This document shows, piece by piece, positions 1-8,247 of a DNA stretch of 37,808 nucleotides. The stretch is from positions 24,001-61,808 of the forward strand of contig JAHJSH010000020.1 in NCBI GenBank assembly GCA_018830525.1, written 5' to 3'. The notes under the pieces are model-generated. The model did no database searches and had not been told where the DNA came from. It saw only the letters and a program-made list of their open reading frames with translations. How positions within the stretch are numbered: position 1 is the stretch's first letter; the number at the start of each line of letters is the position of its first letter. This stretch comes from Nanobdellota archaeon. GTDB lineage: Archaea; Nanobdellota; Nanobdellia; Pacearchaeales; GW2011-AR1. The position numbers were made by a program, and so were the translations under genes.

Positions 1-711
1 AGATTTGATCCGACACAATCAATTCCCAAACAAGTTAATTTGCCACCGAGTCTTCTTTCGCGTTTCGATGCGATTTTTATTATGAGGGATATTCCGGAGA
101 AGACTAGAGATGAGGCGATTGCTATGCATGTTTTGAGTGAGCATAAGCAGGATACGAAACATGATGTTATTGATAAGGAACTTTTGAGGAAATATATTGC
201 TTACACGAAGCAGAAGTATAATCCGGTTTTGACGGATGAAGCGATCGCTGAGATGAAGAATTTTTATGTTGGGTTGCGTAATCAGCCACAGATGGGCGAC
301 TTGCCTAATCGTCCGATTCCGATTGGTGCTCGACAGTTAGAGGCATTGGTTCGTTTGGCGGAGGCTCATGCGAGGATGAAGTTACGAAAGAAGGTTACGA
401 TTGAGGATGCGCAAGTTGCGATTGCTTTAGTCAAGGGTTATTTGATGCAAGTTGGTTATGATGAAGAGACAGGGCAGATTGATATCGATAGGATAAGTGG
501 GAATCCGGCGTCCGCTAGAAACAAAATTAGCTTGGTTCGTTTGGCTGTTGAGGAATTGGAAAATAGGTTGGGGAAGTTGATTCCGTTGGAAGAAGTTACA
601 AAAGCGCTTAAGGATAAGATGGATGATGCGGAGATTGATGAAGCGGTTGGGAAGTTGTTGAAGTCTGGAGATTTATTTAGACCTAAGAGGGGTTATATTC
701 AGAGAATGTAG
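1..711 (+). CDS. mcm: MCM replicative helicase, C-terminal part (5' end outside window)
   Basis: This is the last 236 residues of a minichromosome maintenance helicase, the archaeal replicative DNA unwinding motor. The frame is open from the first base of the window, so the gene begins upstream. Visible parts in order: the arginine-finger segment NLPPSLLSRFDAIF; a helical region with the sensor-2 arginine in GARQLEALVRLAEAHAR; and a C-terminal winged helix of about 65 residues ending in LFRPKRGYIQRM. The Walker A and B motifs lie in the missing part. It is followed 48 bp later by an RPA-like gene on the same strand, a sensible replication pair. Identity as MCM is firm. Whether the missing part carries an intein, as some archaeal MCMs do, cannot be seen here. 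Confidence 0.96.
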   Translation, partial: RFDPTQSIPKQVNLPPSLLSRFDAIFIMRDIPEKTRDEAIAMHVLSEHKQDTKHDVIDKELLRKYIAYTKQKYNPVLTDEAIAEMKNFYVGLRNQPQMGDLPNRPIPIGARQLEALVRLAEAHARMKLRKKVTIEDAQVAIALVKGYLMQVGYDEETGQIDIDRISGNPASARNKISLVRLAVEELENRLGKLIPLEEVTKALKDKMDDAEIDEAVGKLLKSGDLFRPKRGYIQRM

Positions 712-759
712 GACTCAATCCCAATAATCCTTATAAAGTCAAACTCTTTTTTGTAATTT

Positions 760-1404
760 ATGGAAGGAGATGCCGGGACTACTGTTGGTGGTCAAGAAAT
801 TAGAAAGAGGAATATTGCATATAAGATGCGGATTGGTGATGTGCTTAAGGGTAAGCCGATGATGGATGAGGGGAAGTTTTTGTTTCTTGAGATGGGGGAT
901 AAGAAAGTTGTTAGGATTAATGTTCTTGCGAATTGTGTCGATAAATATATTCAGGAAGGCGAGAAACAATTTGCGTCTTTGACGGTTGATGATGCTTCGG
1001 GTCAGATGAAACTTAAGGCTTTTGGTGAAGATATCGGTCCTTTGAAGGAAGTTTTGCAGGGGGATACTTTGCAGATTATTGGAAATGTTCGTGAATGGAA
1101 TGGTGAATTGTATGTGATTCCGGAAGTTATTAAGAAAGTTGATCCTCGATGGTTGCTTGTTCGGAAGTTGGAGATTCAAAATTCTAGGAAAGATATGCCT
1201 GCTGTGGAAAATGGTGATTCGAATTTGAAGAATGGGATTATGAAACAGATTAAAGATGCTGAGACTGATGGGGGGATTGATATTGATACGATTATTATGG
1301 ATACTGAGGCTAGTCCAGATTTGATTAATGGGGATATTAAGAAGTTGTTAGAAGAGGGGTTGATTTATGAGCCTAGGCCTGGACGGCTTAGGTATTTGGG
1401 CTAA
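760..1404 (+). CDS. RPA-like single-stranded DNA-binding protein (OB fold plus winged helix)
   Basis: This 214-residue protein looks like an archaeal replication protein A subunit. After a short polar N-terminus, residues about 25-130 read as an OB fold: the strand VVRINVLANCVDKY, then the beta segments SLTVDDASGQMKLKAFGED and TLQIIGNVREWNGELYVIPE, a pattern typical of RPA32-type OB domains. Residues about 160-214 form a small winged helix ending in LIYEPRPGRLRYLG, as in the RPA32 C-terminal domain. The role would be coating ssDNA at forks and in repair. The ATG at 760 fits the domain start. It sits just downstream of mcm and may be co-transcribed. An OB-fold protein of another job is possible, but the OB plus winged-helix order favours RPA2. 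Confidence 0.85.
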   Translation: MEGDAGTTVGGQEIRKRNIAYKMRIGDVLKGKPMMDEGKFLFLEMGDKKVVRINVLANCVDKYIQEGEKQFASLTVDDASGQMKLKAFGEDIGPLKEVLQGDTLQIIGNVREWNGELYVIPEVIKKVDPRWLLVRKLEIQNSRKDMPAVENGDSNLKNGIMKQIKDAETDGGIDIDTIIMDTEASPDLINGDIKKLLEEGLIYEPRPGRLRYLG

Positions 1405-1407
1405 CGC

Positions 1408-1422
1408 GAAACCTAAGGTTTC
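1408..1422 (+). terminator. Short hairpin just after the RPA-like gene
   Basis: GAAACC-TAA-GGTTTC is a perfect 6-bp inverted repeat starting 4 nt after the RPA-like stop codon. A second perfect 6-bp dyad, GTGAAC-TTC-GTTCAC, lies at 1448-1462. Both sit in the 158-bp gap between convergent genes, so they may mark the 3' end of transcripts. No long T-run follows the first hairpin directly, so the terminator role is an inference. Confidence 0.3.
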
Positions 1423-1562
1423 CTTCGTTGTGACCTTCCTCATCTTGGTGAACTTCGTTCACGATATAATGCAAATAAATTTTTCTTAACGTTTCTGTCA
1501 TGCTTCGCACGACCCTGAAACTAAAAAATTAATTTGCGGAGTTGTTCTTCCAAAGCTAAAAA

Positions 1563-2054
1563 CTAATAATTTCCTTTTTCTGGAATAATGTGTCTGATTC
1601 CGCCTCGAGGGTTTTCTACGTCTCCAAAATATCTCGGGATGATGTGCCAGTGAAGGTGGTGGATTGAACGCCCCGCGGCTTCCCCATCGTTTAGTCCGTG
1701 GTTATATGCGTCTGGTTTTGTTCGAGTAAGTCCTGGGTGAAGTAATGCTTGAGCGCAATATATCTTGGATTGTTCATTCACAGAGTCTTTGATAAATAAA
1801 TTATATTTCTCCCATAAATTTGTTGATTCAATTATTCCAATTGTATCTTGGATTGCGGGGAAAAAGTTTTTCCATTCTTCTGAGGTGAGGGCTTGTAGAT
1901 TAGCAACATGTCTTTTTGGTATAACCTCTGAATGTCCGGGAGAAATTGGAAACCTATCGAATTGGGAATAGAAAAACTCATTCTCATAGATTACTTCGGT
2001 GCCCTTCTCATAAATATCGCAGAATAAACATCCCCCCCTCTTACAAGTCGTCAA
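1563..2054 (-). CDS. HIT family nucleotide hydrolase/transferase
   Basis: This 163-residue protein belongs to the histidine triad superfamily, which hydrolyses or transfers nucleotidyl groups (AMP-lysine, ApnA or similar). The triad is clear near the C-terminus in SIHHLHWHIIPRYFGD. The N-terminus carries CLFCDI, a Cys pair typical of the Hint/FHIT-like branch, and the middle has ISPGHSEVIPKRHV. The start is TTG at 2054, overlapping the end of the aMBF1 gene by 14 bp; no ATG lies at a better place because the CxxC that must be kept is only 9 residues in. The overlap suggests coupled translation from the aMBF1 message. The substrate cannot be told from sequence. Confidence 0.92.
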   Translation of the reverse strand: MTTCKRGGCLFCDIYEKGTEVIYENEFFYSQFDRFPISPGHSEVIPKRHVANLQALTSEEWKNFFPAIQDTIGIIESTNLWEKYNLFIKDSVNEQSKIYCAQALLHPGLTRTKPDAYNHGLNDGEAAGRSIHHLHWHIIPRYFGDVENPRGGIRHIIPEKGNY

Positions 2055-2868
2055 TATCCATATCTAAATCGACATCGATATCTAAATCGTCTCCGAGAAT
2101 TGCATCTGTTTCAATCCTTCTTCTCGCGCTTATCTGTTTTTTCTCTCGCTGTTTTTTCATCTCTACTAAGTCATTGAGAGTTACATTTTGAAGGTTTTCT
2201 CTTCGGGAAAAATCCATTTCGCCCCGGGAAATTTTTTCTCTTGTCCCCCGTTTCTCCTCTTCTAGTTCTTCTAAAAGGGCATCGGTCTCAGAAGAATCTT
2301 CTCCCGCAATTTTTTCGCCTACAGATTTTAGAATTGCTCTTTCTTCATCTACAGTTCGTGAAAAGTGAACCTGTTGTCGGTGATTCTTTAAAAGTTTGAT
2401 TCCCAAAAATGATTCTAGTTTCAAAAATATTTCTTCGAAATTTTCTGGGATTTTTCCTCGCTCAATTGATTGTAATATTTTTGCATCTATTTTTATTAGA
2501 TTTGAAAGTTGATTTATACTAAGTTTTTTTCTTCTTCGCGCGATATTCAATGTCCAGTAATAATTATCCAAGACATCTTCGTGGAATTGTTTTTTTGGAG
2601 GGACTCTTAATTTTGCTAGATTTCCTTGAGTGATGGTTTGATCATCGCTTATCTCTGTTGTGTCTCTTATTCCAGAAATTCTCTCCATTCTCTCACGTAC
2701 GGAATATCTCTCGTCTGCTTTTTGTAATTGAACTTCAGAAGGCTTTCTAACTAGCGGAACGCCTTCGGATTCGGAACATTCTTCACAAACCCGAATCATT
2801 TCAGCTTTTAGAATTCCTTCGAATAGTTTTACTTCGTCGCTTTCTCTTTTACATATCGCACATCTCAT
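2041..2868 (-). CDS. Archaeal multiprotein bridging factor 1 (aMBF1)-like, zinc ribbon plus XRE helix-turn-helix
   Basis: This 275-residue protein has the layout of archaeal MBF1. A four-cysteine zinc ribbon at the N-terminus (CAIC ... CEEC, residues 3-31) is followed by a linker and an XRE-type helix-turn-helix at about residues 104-155 (IARRRKKLSINQLSNLIKID...LQSIERGK). aMBF1 binds the archaeal ribosome and may link translation and transcription. This copy is longer than most, adding a charged, probably coiled C-terminal third and an unusually acidic end made of D/I/L/M repeats (LDIDVDLDMDIDDL). A GGAGG lies about 12 nt before the ATG. The stop of a possible 42-aa upstream ORF overlaps the ATG as ATGA. 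The HIT gene follows with an overlap. Confidence 0.88.
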   Translation of the reverse strand: MRCAICKRESDEVKLFEGILKAEMIRVCEECSESEGVPLVRKPSEVQLQKADERYSVRERMERISGIRDTTEISDDQTITQGNLAKLRVPPKKQFHEDVLDNYYWTLNIARRRKKLSINQLSNLIKIDAKILQSIERGKIPENFEEIFLKLESFLGIKLLKNHRQQVHFSRTVDEERAILKSVGEKIAGEDSSETDALLEELEEEKRGTREKISRGEMDFSRRENLQNVTLNDLVEMKKQREKKQISARRRIETDAILGDDLDIDVDLDMDIDDL

Positions 2869-2993
2869 GGCCTAAGACCTCCTCGCGATTTGCAATTGTT
2901 CATGTTTGGATTGTCAACAGCGAATCGCTCGCCTCCGGCTGTTCTTGTGTCATCAACTTCCCACTGAGATAGTCCGCTACGCTCGGTATTCAT
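2865..2993 (-). CDS. Possible 42-aa leaderless ORF before aMBF1
   Basis: Starting at the ATG at 2993, 42 codons (MNTERSGLSQWEVDDTRTAG...) run to a TGA that overlaps the aMBF1 ATG as ATGA. A TATA-like stretch on the same strand (CTTTAAAAATAA, 3012-3023) lies about 25 nt before this ATG, the spacing used for leaderless starts elsewhere in the window. That placement would make this the first reading frame of the aMBF1 transcript. The DNA is richer in GC than its surroundings and I recognise no family. It could be a leader peptide, a genuine small protein, or chance. Confidence 0.35.
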   Translation of the reverse strand: MNTERSGLSQWEVDDTRTAGGERFAVDNPNMNNCKSRGGLRP

Positions 2994-3011
2994 AAAATTA
3001 TGAAAGAAGGG

Positions 3012-3023
3012 TTATTTTTAAAG
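3012..3023 (-). promoter_or_regulatory. TATA-like box for the aMBF1 transcript
   Basis: The minus-strand sequence CTTTAAAAATAA is centred about 25 nt upstream of the ATG at 2993 and about 150 nt upstream of the aMBF1 ATG. If it is the promoter, transcription starts at or next to the mini-ORF start and leaves a long leader in front of aMBF1. Confidence 0.4.
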
Positions 3024-3046
3024 AAATATGTAATTGAATGTATATG

Positions 3047-3445
3047 TTAATTTTTTGGAATTTTGTCTTTGAATACCCAATGAAGGGAACCTAGGAAGGT
3101 TATTGGAATTGCTGTAGCGATCCCAGATGCAGTTGCGATATTTGCGTTAATTGCCCCATTCCCTAGGAAATTATTCATTAGAAGGCTCACAGAGAGATTT
3201 ACTACTATTGCAATGGCATAGACGACTAGATATTTAGTAAATTGTTTTGTTATTTTTCCAGAACGTGCGAGAAAGGTTATGTTACGATTGATTGAAAAAT
3301 TGAGGGCTAATGCTAATGCTAGAGATAGAATTTTCGAGGGCATGAAAGTTAGGAAAATGAAAAAAATGTTGAAAGAAGCAAGTTCGAGTAAGGCTCCGGA
3401 AGCTCCGGCGAAACAAAACGAAAGAAATTTTTTCTTTAACCCCAT
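3047..3445 (-). CDS. GtrA-like membrane protein
   Basis: This 132-residue protein is almost wholly hydrophobic, with four predicted transmembrane segments and the family markers FCFAGASGALLEL near the N-terminus, FSINRNITF in the middle and LHWVFKD at the end. GtrA proteins are thought to flip or help move lipid-linked sugars across the membrane. The gene is divergent from a DPM1-like glycosyltransferase 50 bp away, so the pair probably makes and translocates a polyprenyl-phosphate sugar for surface glycosylation. The family assignment rests on the hydrophobic pattern and these motifs. The substrate is unknown. Confidence 0.85.
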   Translation of the reverse strand: MGLKKKFLSFCFAGASGALLELASFNIFFIFLTFMPSKILSLALALALNFSINRNITFLARSGKITKQFTKYLVVYAIAIVVNLSVSLLMNNFLGNGAINANIATASGIATAIPITFLGSLHWVFKDKIPKN

Positions 3446-3495
3446 TTTGATAAAGCGGAGGTTAATTATTTAAAGCTATTGAATTTTCTTAGGAA

Positions 3496-4191
3496 ATGAA
3501 ACTCTCTGTAATCATTCCAGTTTATAATGAACGCAAGACTGTTGAAAAAATAGTGTCTCGTGTTAAGGTCGCAGATATTGGAGATGTTGAAAAAGAAATA
3601 ATTTTGGTAGACGATTTTTCTAGTGATGGGACTCGGGAGATTTTAGATAAAATTAAGGGGGTTGAATTATTATTTCATGAGAAAAACCAAGGTAAGGGTT
3701 CTGCCCTTAAAACTGGGATTGCAAAATCAACGGGGGATATAATTATTGTTCAGGATGCAGATTTGGAATACTCTCCTGAAGAATATGCGATATTAATAAA
3801 ACCAATTATGGAAAAGAAAACTAAGGTGGTTTATGGTTCTAGGTTGTTGAAGAAAGAGAATCATCAAGGAAAGTTTATATTTTATCTTGGGGGGAGGACG
3901 GTTACATTTTTTACTAATTTGTTATATGGGTCTAAACTCACAGATGAGCCTACTTGCTATAAAGTTTTTCACAAAGATTTGAAACCAATACTTCTTGGGG
4001 CGGAAGGTAAACATTTTGAATGGGAGCCCGAAGTCACTGCGAAGCTTATTCGAAAAGGTCATAAAATTTTAGAGGTTCCAATTTCATATGATGCTCGAAC
4101 CGAAGCGGAAGGTAAAAAGATTGGATTTAAGGATGGATTTCAGGCCCTCTGGGTTTTACTTAAGTGGAGATTTAAAAGTCTAGATAATTAA
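3496..4191 (+). CDS. GT2 glycosyltransferase, dolichol-phosphate mannosyltransferase (DPM1)-like
   Basis: This 231-residue GT-A enzyme transfers a sugar from a nucleotide donor, most likely to a polyprenyl phosphate. It opens with the family signature LSVIIPVYNERKTVEKIV, then IILVDDFSSDGT (nucleotide binding) and IIVQDADLEYSPEEY (the DxD-type metal site). The C-terminal half keeps GSR, DEPTCYKVF and HFEWEPEVTAKL, typical of DPM1-like enzymes. There are no transmembrane segments, so it belongs to the soluble DPM class. Its 3' end overlaps the convergent GT-C gene by 20 bp. The neighbouring GtrA suggests that its lipid-linked product is flipped outward and used by the GT-C enzyme. Confidence 0.93.
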   Translation: MKLSVIIPVYNERKTVEKIVSRVKVADIGDVEKEIILVDDFSSDGTREILDKIKGVELLFHEKNQGKGSALKTGIAKSTGDIIIVQDADLEYSPEEYAILIKPIMEKKTKVVYGSRLLKKENHQGKFIFYLGGRTVTFFTNLLYGSKLTDEPTCYKVFHKDLKPILLGAEGKHFEWEPEVTAKLIRKGHKILEVPISYDARTEAEGKKIGFKDGFQALWVLLKWRFKSLDN

Positions 4192-5671
4192 TTGCTCGGC
4201 AAGTTTTTAGGAAAGTATTGCTCGCGAATTCTGAATTAAATTTTTTTGAGAGTATTTCGCAAGGTGTTGAAATAAGGGGCTGGGTAGAATCTTTTGTTTT
4301 TATACAGTTTTCTACAGTAATGTTTTCATTTGCAATTATTATATAATTTCCAGTTTTCCTTAGTGGGGGATAATTGTCTATTTCTTCGGGAGTAAATTTG
4401 TCGTCTATTGTCGGATAATGGTAGAATATAAGCATTATTTCGTTTTGCCTTAGGCCTTCTTCAATTGTATATGGCATGAATCTTACATTCCCTATGTAGT
4501 AATTTACTGGGACCCAATGGGGTGATAAAATTTGACATTCGCTTAAGCTGAGGTTTTCTATGCCTTGTGCTGCCTCAAGATACATTACATCTGCATCATC
4601 TATCTTGAAATATTGTTGTCCTAGAAGGATTAGAGAGATTATGAAACAGACCATTAAAATAATTGTGAATATTTTCTTGAGAGATTTTTTTCTTAGGTTT
4701 TTTATTATGAAAATTGAACCTAGTGTTGAAAAGAAAGCAATTGGTAATGACATGTTGAACATATATCTTATCACCTTGAAGGGGATTGAGTAAATATCGT
4801 AGAAGAAAAAAAGGAATATTGTGGCGAATAGAACTTCATATTTGTAAGAGGAAATTTTGTAATCTTTTGAACGGATTAAGAGGACGATTGGAACTAGAAG
4901 ACCGATAATTAGGAAGGGCAAGAACCAATTTGTAATATTAGAAAGTGATGAAAAGTGGAATGCCTCTACTCGGTCTAATCTTGAGAAAACGTTTAAGTAA
5001 AATGCATCGGCAAGGCTAGTGAAAAAATTTCCCCAACGAATTTTATTGAAGATTAACCAGGGGGCCGTAATCAGCAAGAATAGTCCGAGGTTTTTTAGAA
5101 TCTTTTTTAGACTCCTATTGAAGAAAAGAAATGGGACGAATATTAAGAAGTTGTATCTGCTTAGGAATGCGAGAGCGAGCCAGTGCCCAGAGTTTTTGTT
5201 GAGTATAAAATATGCCAGGAATAATTGAAAGAAAGCTAGTGCGAGAAGTTCGGTCCCAACTAAAAGTCCGAAAGCTAATACAAATACGTTTAGGCTGAAA
5301 AAGTAAAATAGGAATAATGTTGTTTTTTTTGTTATATTGAATTTATTGAAATATTTTTCATAGAGTGCATCAGAGAGTCTTTTTGTCGAATATAAAAATA
5401 GGCCCGAAATTAACAAGATGTAAAGATAGGGGGCAGCTTTTCCTAGAAGAAGTAACGGGGCAAGAATAAAGCTTATCATCGGGGCCCGATAAACTTCATA
5501 ATAATTACCTCCATAGAAAAGATATTTTGCGTTGATGATGTACGCTGCGAAATCCCATGCGAAATCAAAGTAATGTTGTACTAAGAAAAATAATGTAGAG
5601 AGTATGAATAATGTAGTTACTAGGGGATTCTCCAGAAAGAAATTTTTGGTTTTATTAATTAATGCTTTCAT
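4172..5671 (-). CDS. GT-C-type membrane glycosyltransferase (ArnT/PMT-like)
   Basis: This 499-residue protein has roughly ten to twelve hydrophobic segments and a soluble C-terminal part of about 120 residues. Near the N-terminus, after the first membrane segment, it has FDFAWDFAAYIINAKYL followed by VYRAP, the acidic loop and following motif expected of GT-C enzymes such as ArnT and PMT, where the Asp is catalytic. Such enzymes use lipid-linked sugars on the outer face of the membrane. The gene overlaps the upstream one by a single base (5671) and the convergent DPM1-like gene at its 3' end. It most likely adds sugar to surface proteins or lipids. The exact GT-C family is not certain. Confidence 0.75.
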   Translation of the reverse strand: MKALINKTKNFFLENPLVTTLFILSTLFFLVQHYFDFAWDFAAYIINAKYLFYGGNYYEVYRAPMISFILAPLLLLGKAAPYLYILLISGLFLYSTKRLSDALYEKYFNKFNITKKTTLFLFYFFSLNVFVLAFGLLVGTELLALAFFQLFLAYFILNKNSGHWLALAFLSRYNFLIFVPFLFFNRSLKKILKNLGLFLLITAPWLIFNKIRWGNFFTSLADAFYLNVFSRLDRVEAFHFSSLSNITNWFLPFLIIGLLVPIVLLIRSKDYKISSYKYEVLFATIFLFFFYDIYSIPFKVIRYMFNMSLPIAFFSTLGSIFIIKNLRKKSLKKIFTIILMVCFIISLILLGQQYFKIDDADVMYLEAAQGIENLSLSECQILSPHWVPVNYYIGNVRFMPYTIEEGLRQNEIMLIFYHYPTIDDKFTPEEIDNYPPLRKTGNYIIIANENITVENCIKTKDSTQPLISTPCEILSKKFNSEFASNTFLKTCRAINYLDF

Positions 5672-6318
5672 TATTCTAGATATCTTTCTATTTCACTGAT
5701 GTTATCTATTTTTGTGAATCGTTGATCTTCATTTACTATGATTAGCGGTTCTTCTCCCACATTATATTTTTCTTTTAAATTCCCAATTATATTGCTGTCA
5801 AGATTCAGGTCTAGGGAGTAAAGCACGAGATTTTCATCATTTTTTTGGTAGACTACTGAAAGAATATTTCCTAATCCTTCAGAATTATCTAAATCTACTT
5901 TTTTGTTGGAATAAAAGAATAGGATTGAGTTGATACTTCTATTACATTCTTCGTTTATCACTTTTGTAAATTCAAAGTGTTCTATTTGAACCAGTGTGTA
6001 GAATTTTTTTCTGAATATAACTCGGGGATCATTAATTCCGAATTTTTTCTCTAATTGTCCAATCAATTGTCCTTGGTATTTCAAATCTTCAGAAATCTCC
6101 TTAAAGCTATCTTCTACACAAATGTCTTTATCAAATAAGCTATACTCTAATTTGTTCTCAAATATCTTATATGAGATTGGGTCCTGAAGTGACGCAACCC
6201 TTTCAAATTCTAAATAGGAAATAAAAGTTGACGCCTGGATCACTAAAAAGAATAATACTGTTGCAATTATTAATGCCCAAAGATATCTTTTCTTGTCTTT
6301 ATATTTTCTGTTTTCCAT
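5671..6318 (-). CDS. Single-TM extracellular protein, possible thioredoxin fold
   Basis: I do not recognise a named family. The 215-residue protein has a basic N-terminus, one membrane segment (about residues 12-32, WALIIATVLFFLVIQAS) and an outward soluble domain. The last 55 residues, VLYSLDLNLDSNIIGNLKEKYNVGEEPLIIVNEDQ, follow the beta-alpha-beta-beta pattern of a thioredoxin fold with a Pro before a strand, but there is no CxxC, so a redox role is unlikely. It lies between the GT-C and membrane GT2 genes with a 1-bp overlap at its 3' end, so it is probably part of the same surface-glycan operon, perhaps as a binding or scaffold subunit. Confidence 0.7.
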   Translation of the reverse strand: MENRKYKDKKRYLWALIIATVLFFLVIQASTFISYLEFERVASLQDPISYKIFENKLEYSLFDKDICVEDSFKEISEDLKYQGQLIGQLEKKFGINDPRVIFRKKFYTLVQIEHFEFTKVINEECNRSINSILFFYSNKKVDLDNSEGLGNILSVVYQKNDENLVLYSLDLNLDSNIIGNLKEKYNVGEEPLIIVNEDQRFTKIDNISEIERYLE

Positions 6319-6348
6319 AAATTTTGTTAAGTAAGTTTATTTATATAA

Positions 6349-7602
6349 TTACCTCCAGACAATCTTTCTATTGAATAGGTTGTAAACAAGAGTCATAACC
6401 CACCAAAAACCGAAGAAGATTGGATATAAAATCAAAAAGATGAATAGGCTTATTGAGAGACTACCAGTCTTTCCAATTTTACTTGTCGCATATCTTGCGT
6501 AAAAAATCATTAGTCCAATAAATAGAAGGAAAAACCAGATAACTGGATCTGTCAAATAGGTAAAGAATACTTTTTCGAGTAGATATTTATTAAATTCAAG
6601 ATAACTTCCAAAATAAAAATTGATGCTGATTAAGAAGGAAACTTCTGAGATTATATCGGAAATTCCTCTGATTAACATATAGAAAAGAAAAAACACTGAA
6701 AGGAAAATTGATATCCAGGCTATGGGAAGAACAAAAGTCCCAAGGTCCCCATATTTTCTCGAAAACATTTTTCTATACTTAAATGCGTTTTCGATTAATC
6801 CTGAATACCATCGCCTTCTTTGAATTAGAAGTTCTTTGAATTTTGTCGGGGCAACAGTATATACTAGCGCTTCTGGACAGTTTTCAATTTCATAACCATG
6901 ATATTGTATTCTGAAAGTTAACTCTAAATCTTCAGTGATGTTCCCCACCTCATACCCCCCATATTTATCAAAAAAGAATTTTCTATATGCCGAGAATGCT
7001 CCAGGGGCGATATGTTCAGCATTAACCGACGCAAAAGCACTTCTTAAAAAAATTCCTAAAAGATATTCTGCATGTTGAATTCTCTGAATTATGCCTTTTG
7101 GTTTATAGGGGACCATCGAAGGAGTTACACACATAACTTCGGGTTTTTTAAAAAATCGTGCCATTGCACTTAGGCTGTTTTTCTCAGCATAAGTGTCCGC
7201 ATCCATTGTTATGATAATCTCGCCCTTTGCAATTTTTAGGCCAGCATTTAATGCCCCTCCTTTCCCAGTATTCTCTTGGTGTATAACCTTAACTTTAATT
7301 CCTTTTTTTGTTCCTTCAAATTTTTTTGCTATAGATAGAGATTTATCCTTACTCCCATCATCAATAACGATTATCTCTAATTTTCCTTTAGGATATTTGA
7401 GATTTAATGCGGATTCAATTGTTTTTTTGATAGTCTTTTCTTCGTTGAACATGGCAATCAATATTGAAGCTTTTGGAAGTTCTTCGAATTTATACTCGGG
7501 GACTACTTTCTTTTTTGCAGAGATCATTGACAAAACGTAAAAACTAATTGCGAATAGACCAATATAGATAGAGAGATAAATGAATATTTCAATGAATTTC
7601 AT
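6349..7602 (-). CDS. Membrane-bound processive-type GT2 glycosyltransferase
   Basis: This 417-residue enzyme has one N-terminal membrane helix, a cytoplasmic GT-A domain and three or four C-terminal helices, the layout of poly-N-acetylglucosamine synthases, cellulose synthases and related enzymes. Motifs in order: ASILIAMFNEEKTIKKTI; IIVIDDGSKDKS; IIITMDADTYAEKNSL (metal-binding DAD); GNITEDLELTFRI (the ED acceptor motif); and LIQRRRWYSGL (the Q-x-x-R-W motif of processive enzymes). It probably makes or extends a surface polysaccharide or lipid-linked glycan while passing it through the membrane. The start overlaps the stop of scpB by one base, so it is co-transcribed with a chromosome-organisation gene. 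Confidence 0.92.
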   Translation of the reverse strand: MKFIEIFIYLSIYIGLFAISFYVLSMISAKKKVVPEYKFEELPKASILIAMFNEEKTIKKTIESALNLKYPKGKLEIIVIDDGSKDKSLSIAKKFEGTKKGIKVKVIHQENTGKGGALNAGLKIAKGEIIITMDADTYAEKNSLSAMARFFKKPEVMCVTPSMVPYKPKGIIQRIQHAEYLLGIFLRSAFASVNAEHIAPGAFSAYRKFFFDKYGGYEVGNITEDLELTFRIQYHGYEIENCPEALVYTVAPTKFKELLIQRRRWYSGLIENAFKYRKMFSRKYGDLGTFVLPIAWISIFLSVFFLFYMLIRGISDIISEVSFLISINFYFGSYLEFNKYLLEKVFFTYLTDPVIWFFLLFIGLMIFYARYATSKIGKTGSLSISLFIFLILYPIFFGFWWVMTLVYNLFNRKIVWR

Positions 7603-8225
7603 TATTCTTTTTGCTCAGCTTCTGCAGGGCTAGGGTCTGCTGGGAGTTCCTCGAATTTATCCTCTCCGATAATTGAGTCGTTGTTATTATGGACATTGAA
7701 ATATTCGTAGAATTCCTCAGATAATGAAAGGTCTAATGTGTGTCCGGATTTTTTTGCAACTACGAGTCCGAGGTCTCTGAATTTTCTTATATGGTCATAG
7801 GATTTATTTCCTCGGATGTTTATGATGACTGATTGTTTTATTGGTTGTTTGTATGCGATGATTGCGAGGGTTTCTTGTTCGGCTTTTGTGAATTCGGCGT
7901 TCCCGGTAGCTAGTTTGTTAATTAGGTAATGATATTTTTCTATGACATCCATTTTCCAGGAATTGCTTCGGTTGATTAGCCTTAGAACGCCCGTAGCATA
8001 TTTTTTCTCGAGACGATGAAGAATTTCTTTGAGCATGATAGGATTTACATCTGTTAGCATAATTAGTTCTTGTAAGTTTAGAAATCTCCCTGCAATAAAA
8101 AGTGCTGCCTCTACTTTTTCTATTGATTCGGTCTCTTTATTTTCAAAAACATTGTCCAGCTCTTCTGCAGTTGATTCCGTAATAATTGGTGAAGAATGTT
8201 CTTCATGATGGGCCTGTTCTTCCAT
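7602..8225 (-). CDS. scpB: Segregation and condensation protein B
   Basis: This 207-residue protein matches ScpB, the dimeric kleisin-binding subunit of the SMC-ScpAB complex that compacts and separates chromosomes. After an acidic N-terminal tail of about 30 residues come the two winged-helix domains. The first starts KVEAALFIAGRFLNLQEL. The second contains FTKAEQETLAIIAYKQPIKQSVI and the hallmark IRGNKSYDHIRKFRDLGLVV. An acidic C-terminal tail follows. No scpA or smc gene lies in the window. It is the first gene of the glycosyltransferase operon (1-bp overlap with the next gene), an odd pairing that may reflect only shared transcription. Confidence 0.93.
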   Translation of the reverse strand: MEEQAHHEEHSSPIITESTAEELDNVFENKETESIEKVEAALFIAGRFLNLQELIMLTDVNPIMLKEILHRLEKKYATGVLRLINRSNSWKMDVIEKYHYLINKLATGNAEFTKAEQETLAIIAYKQPIKQSVIINIRGNKSYDHIRKFRDLGLVVAKKSGHTLDLSLSEEFYEYFNVHNNNDSIIGEDKFEELPADPSPAEAEQKE

Positions 8226-8247
8226 GAGATTATATGGTTAAGGGAGT

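Noticed and set aside
739-1179. Open frame opposite the RPA-like gene, and similar long antisense frames (8619-9184, 34002-34403)
   Set aside because: They lie opposite well-supported genes, have compositions expected of antisense frames and match no family.
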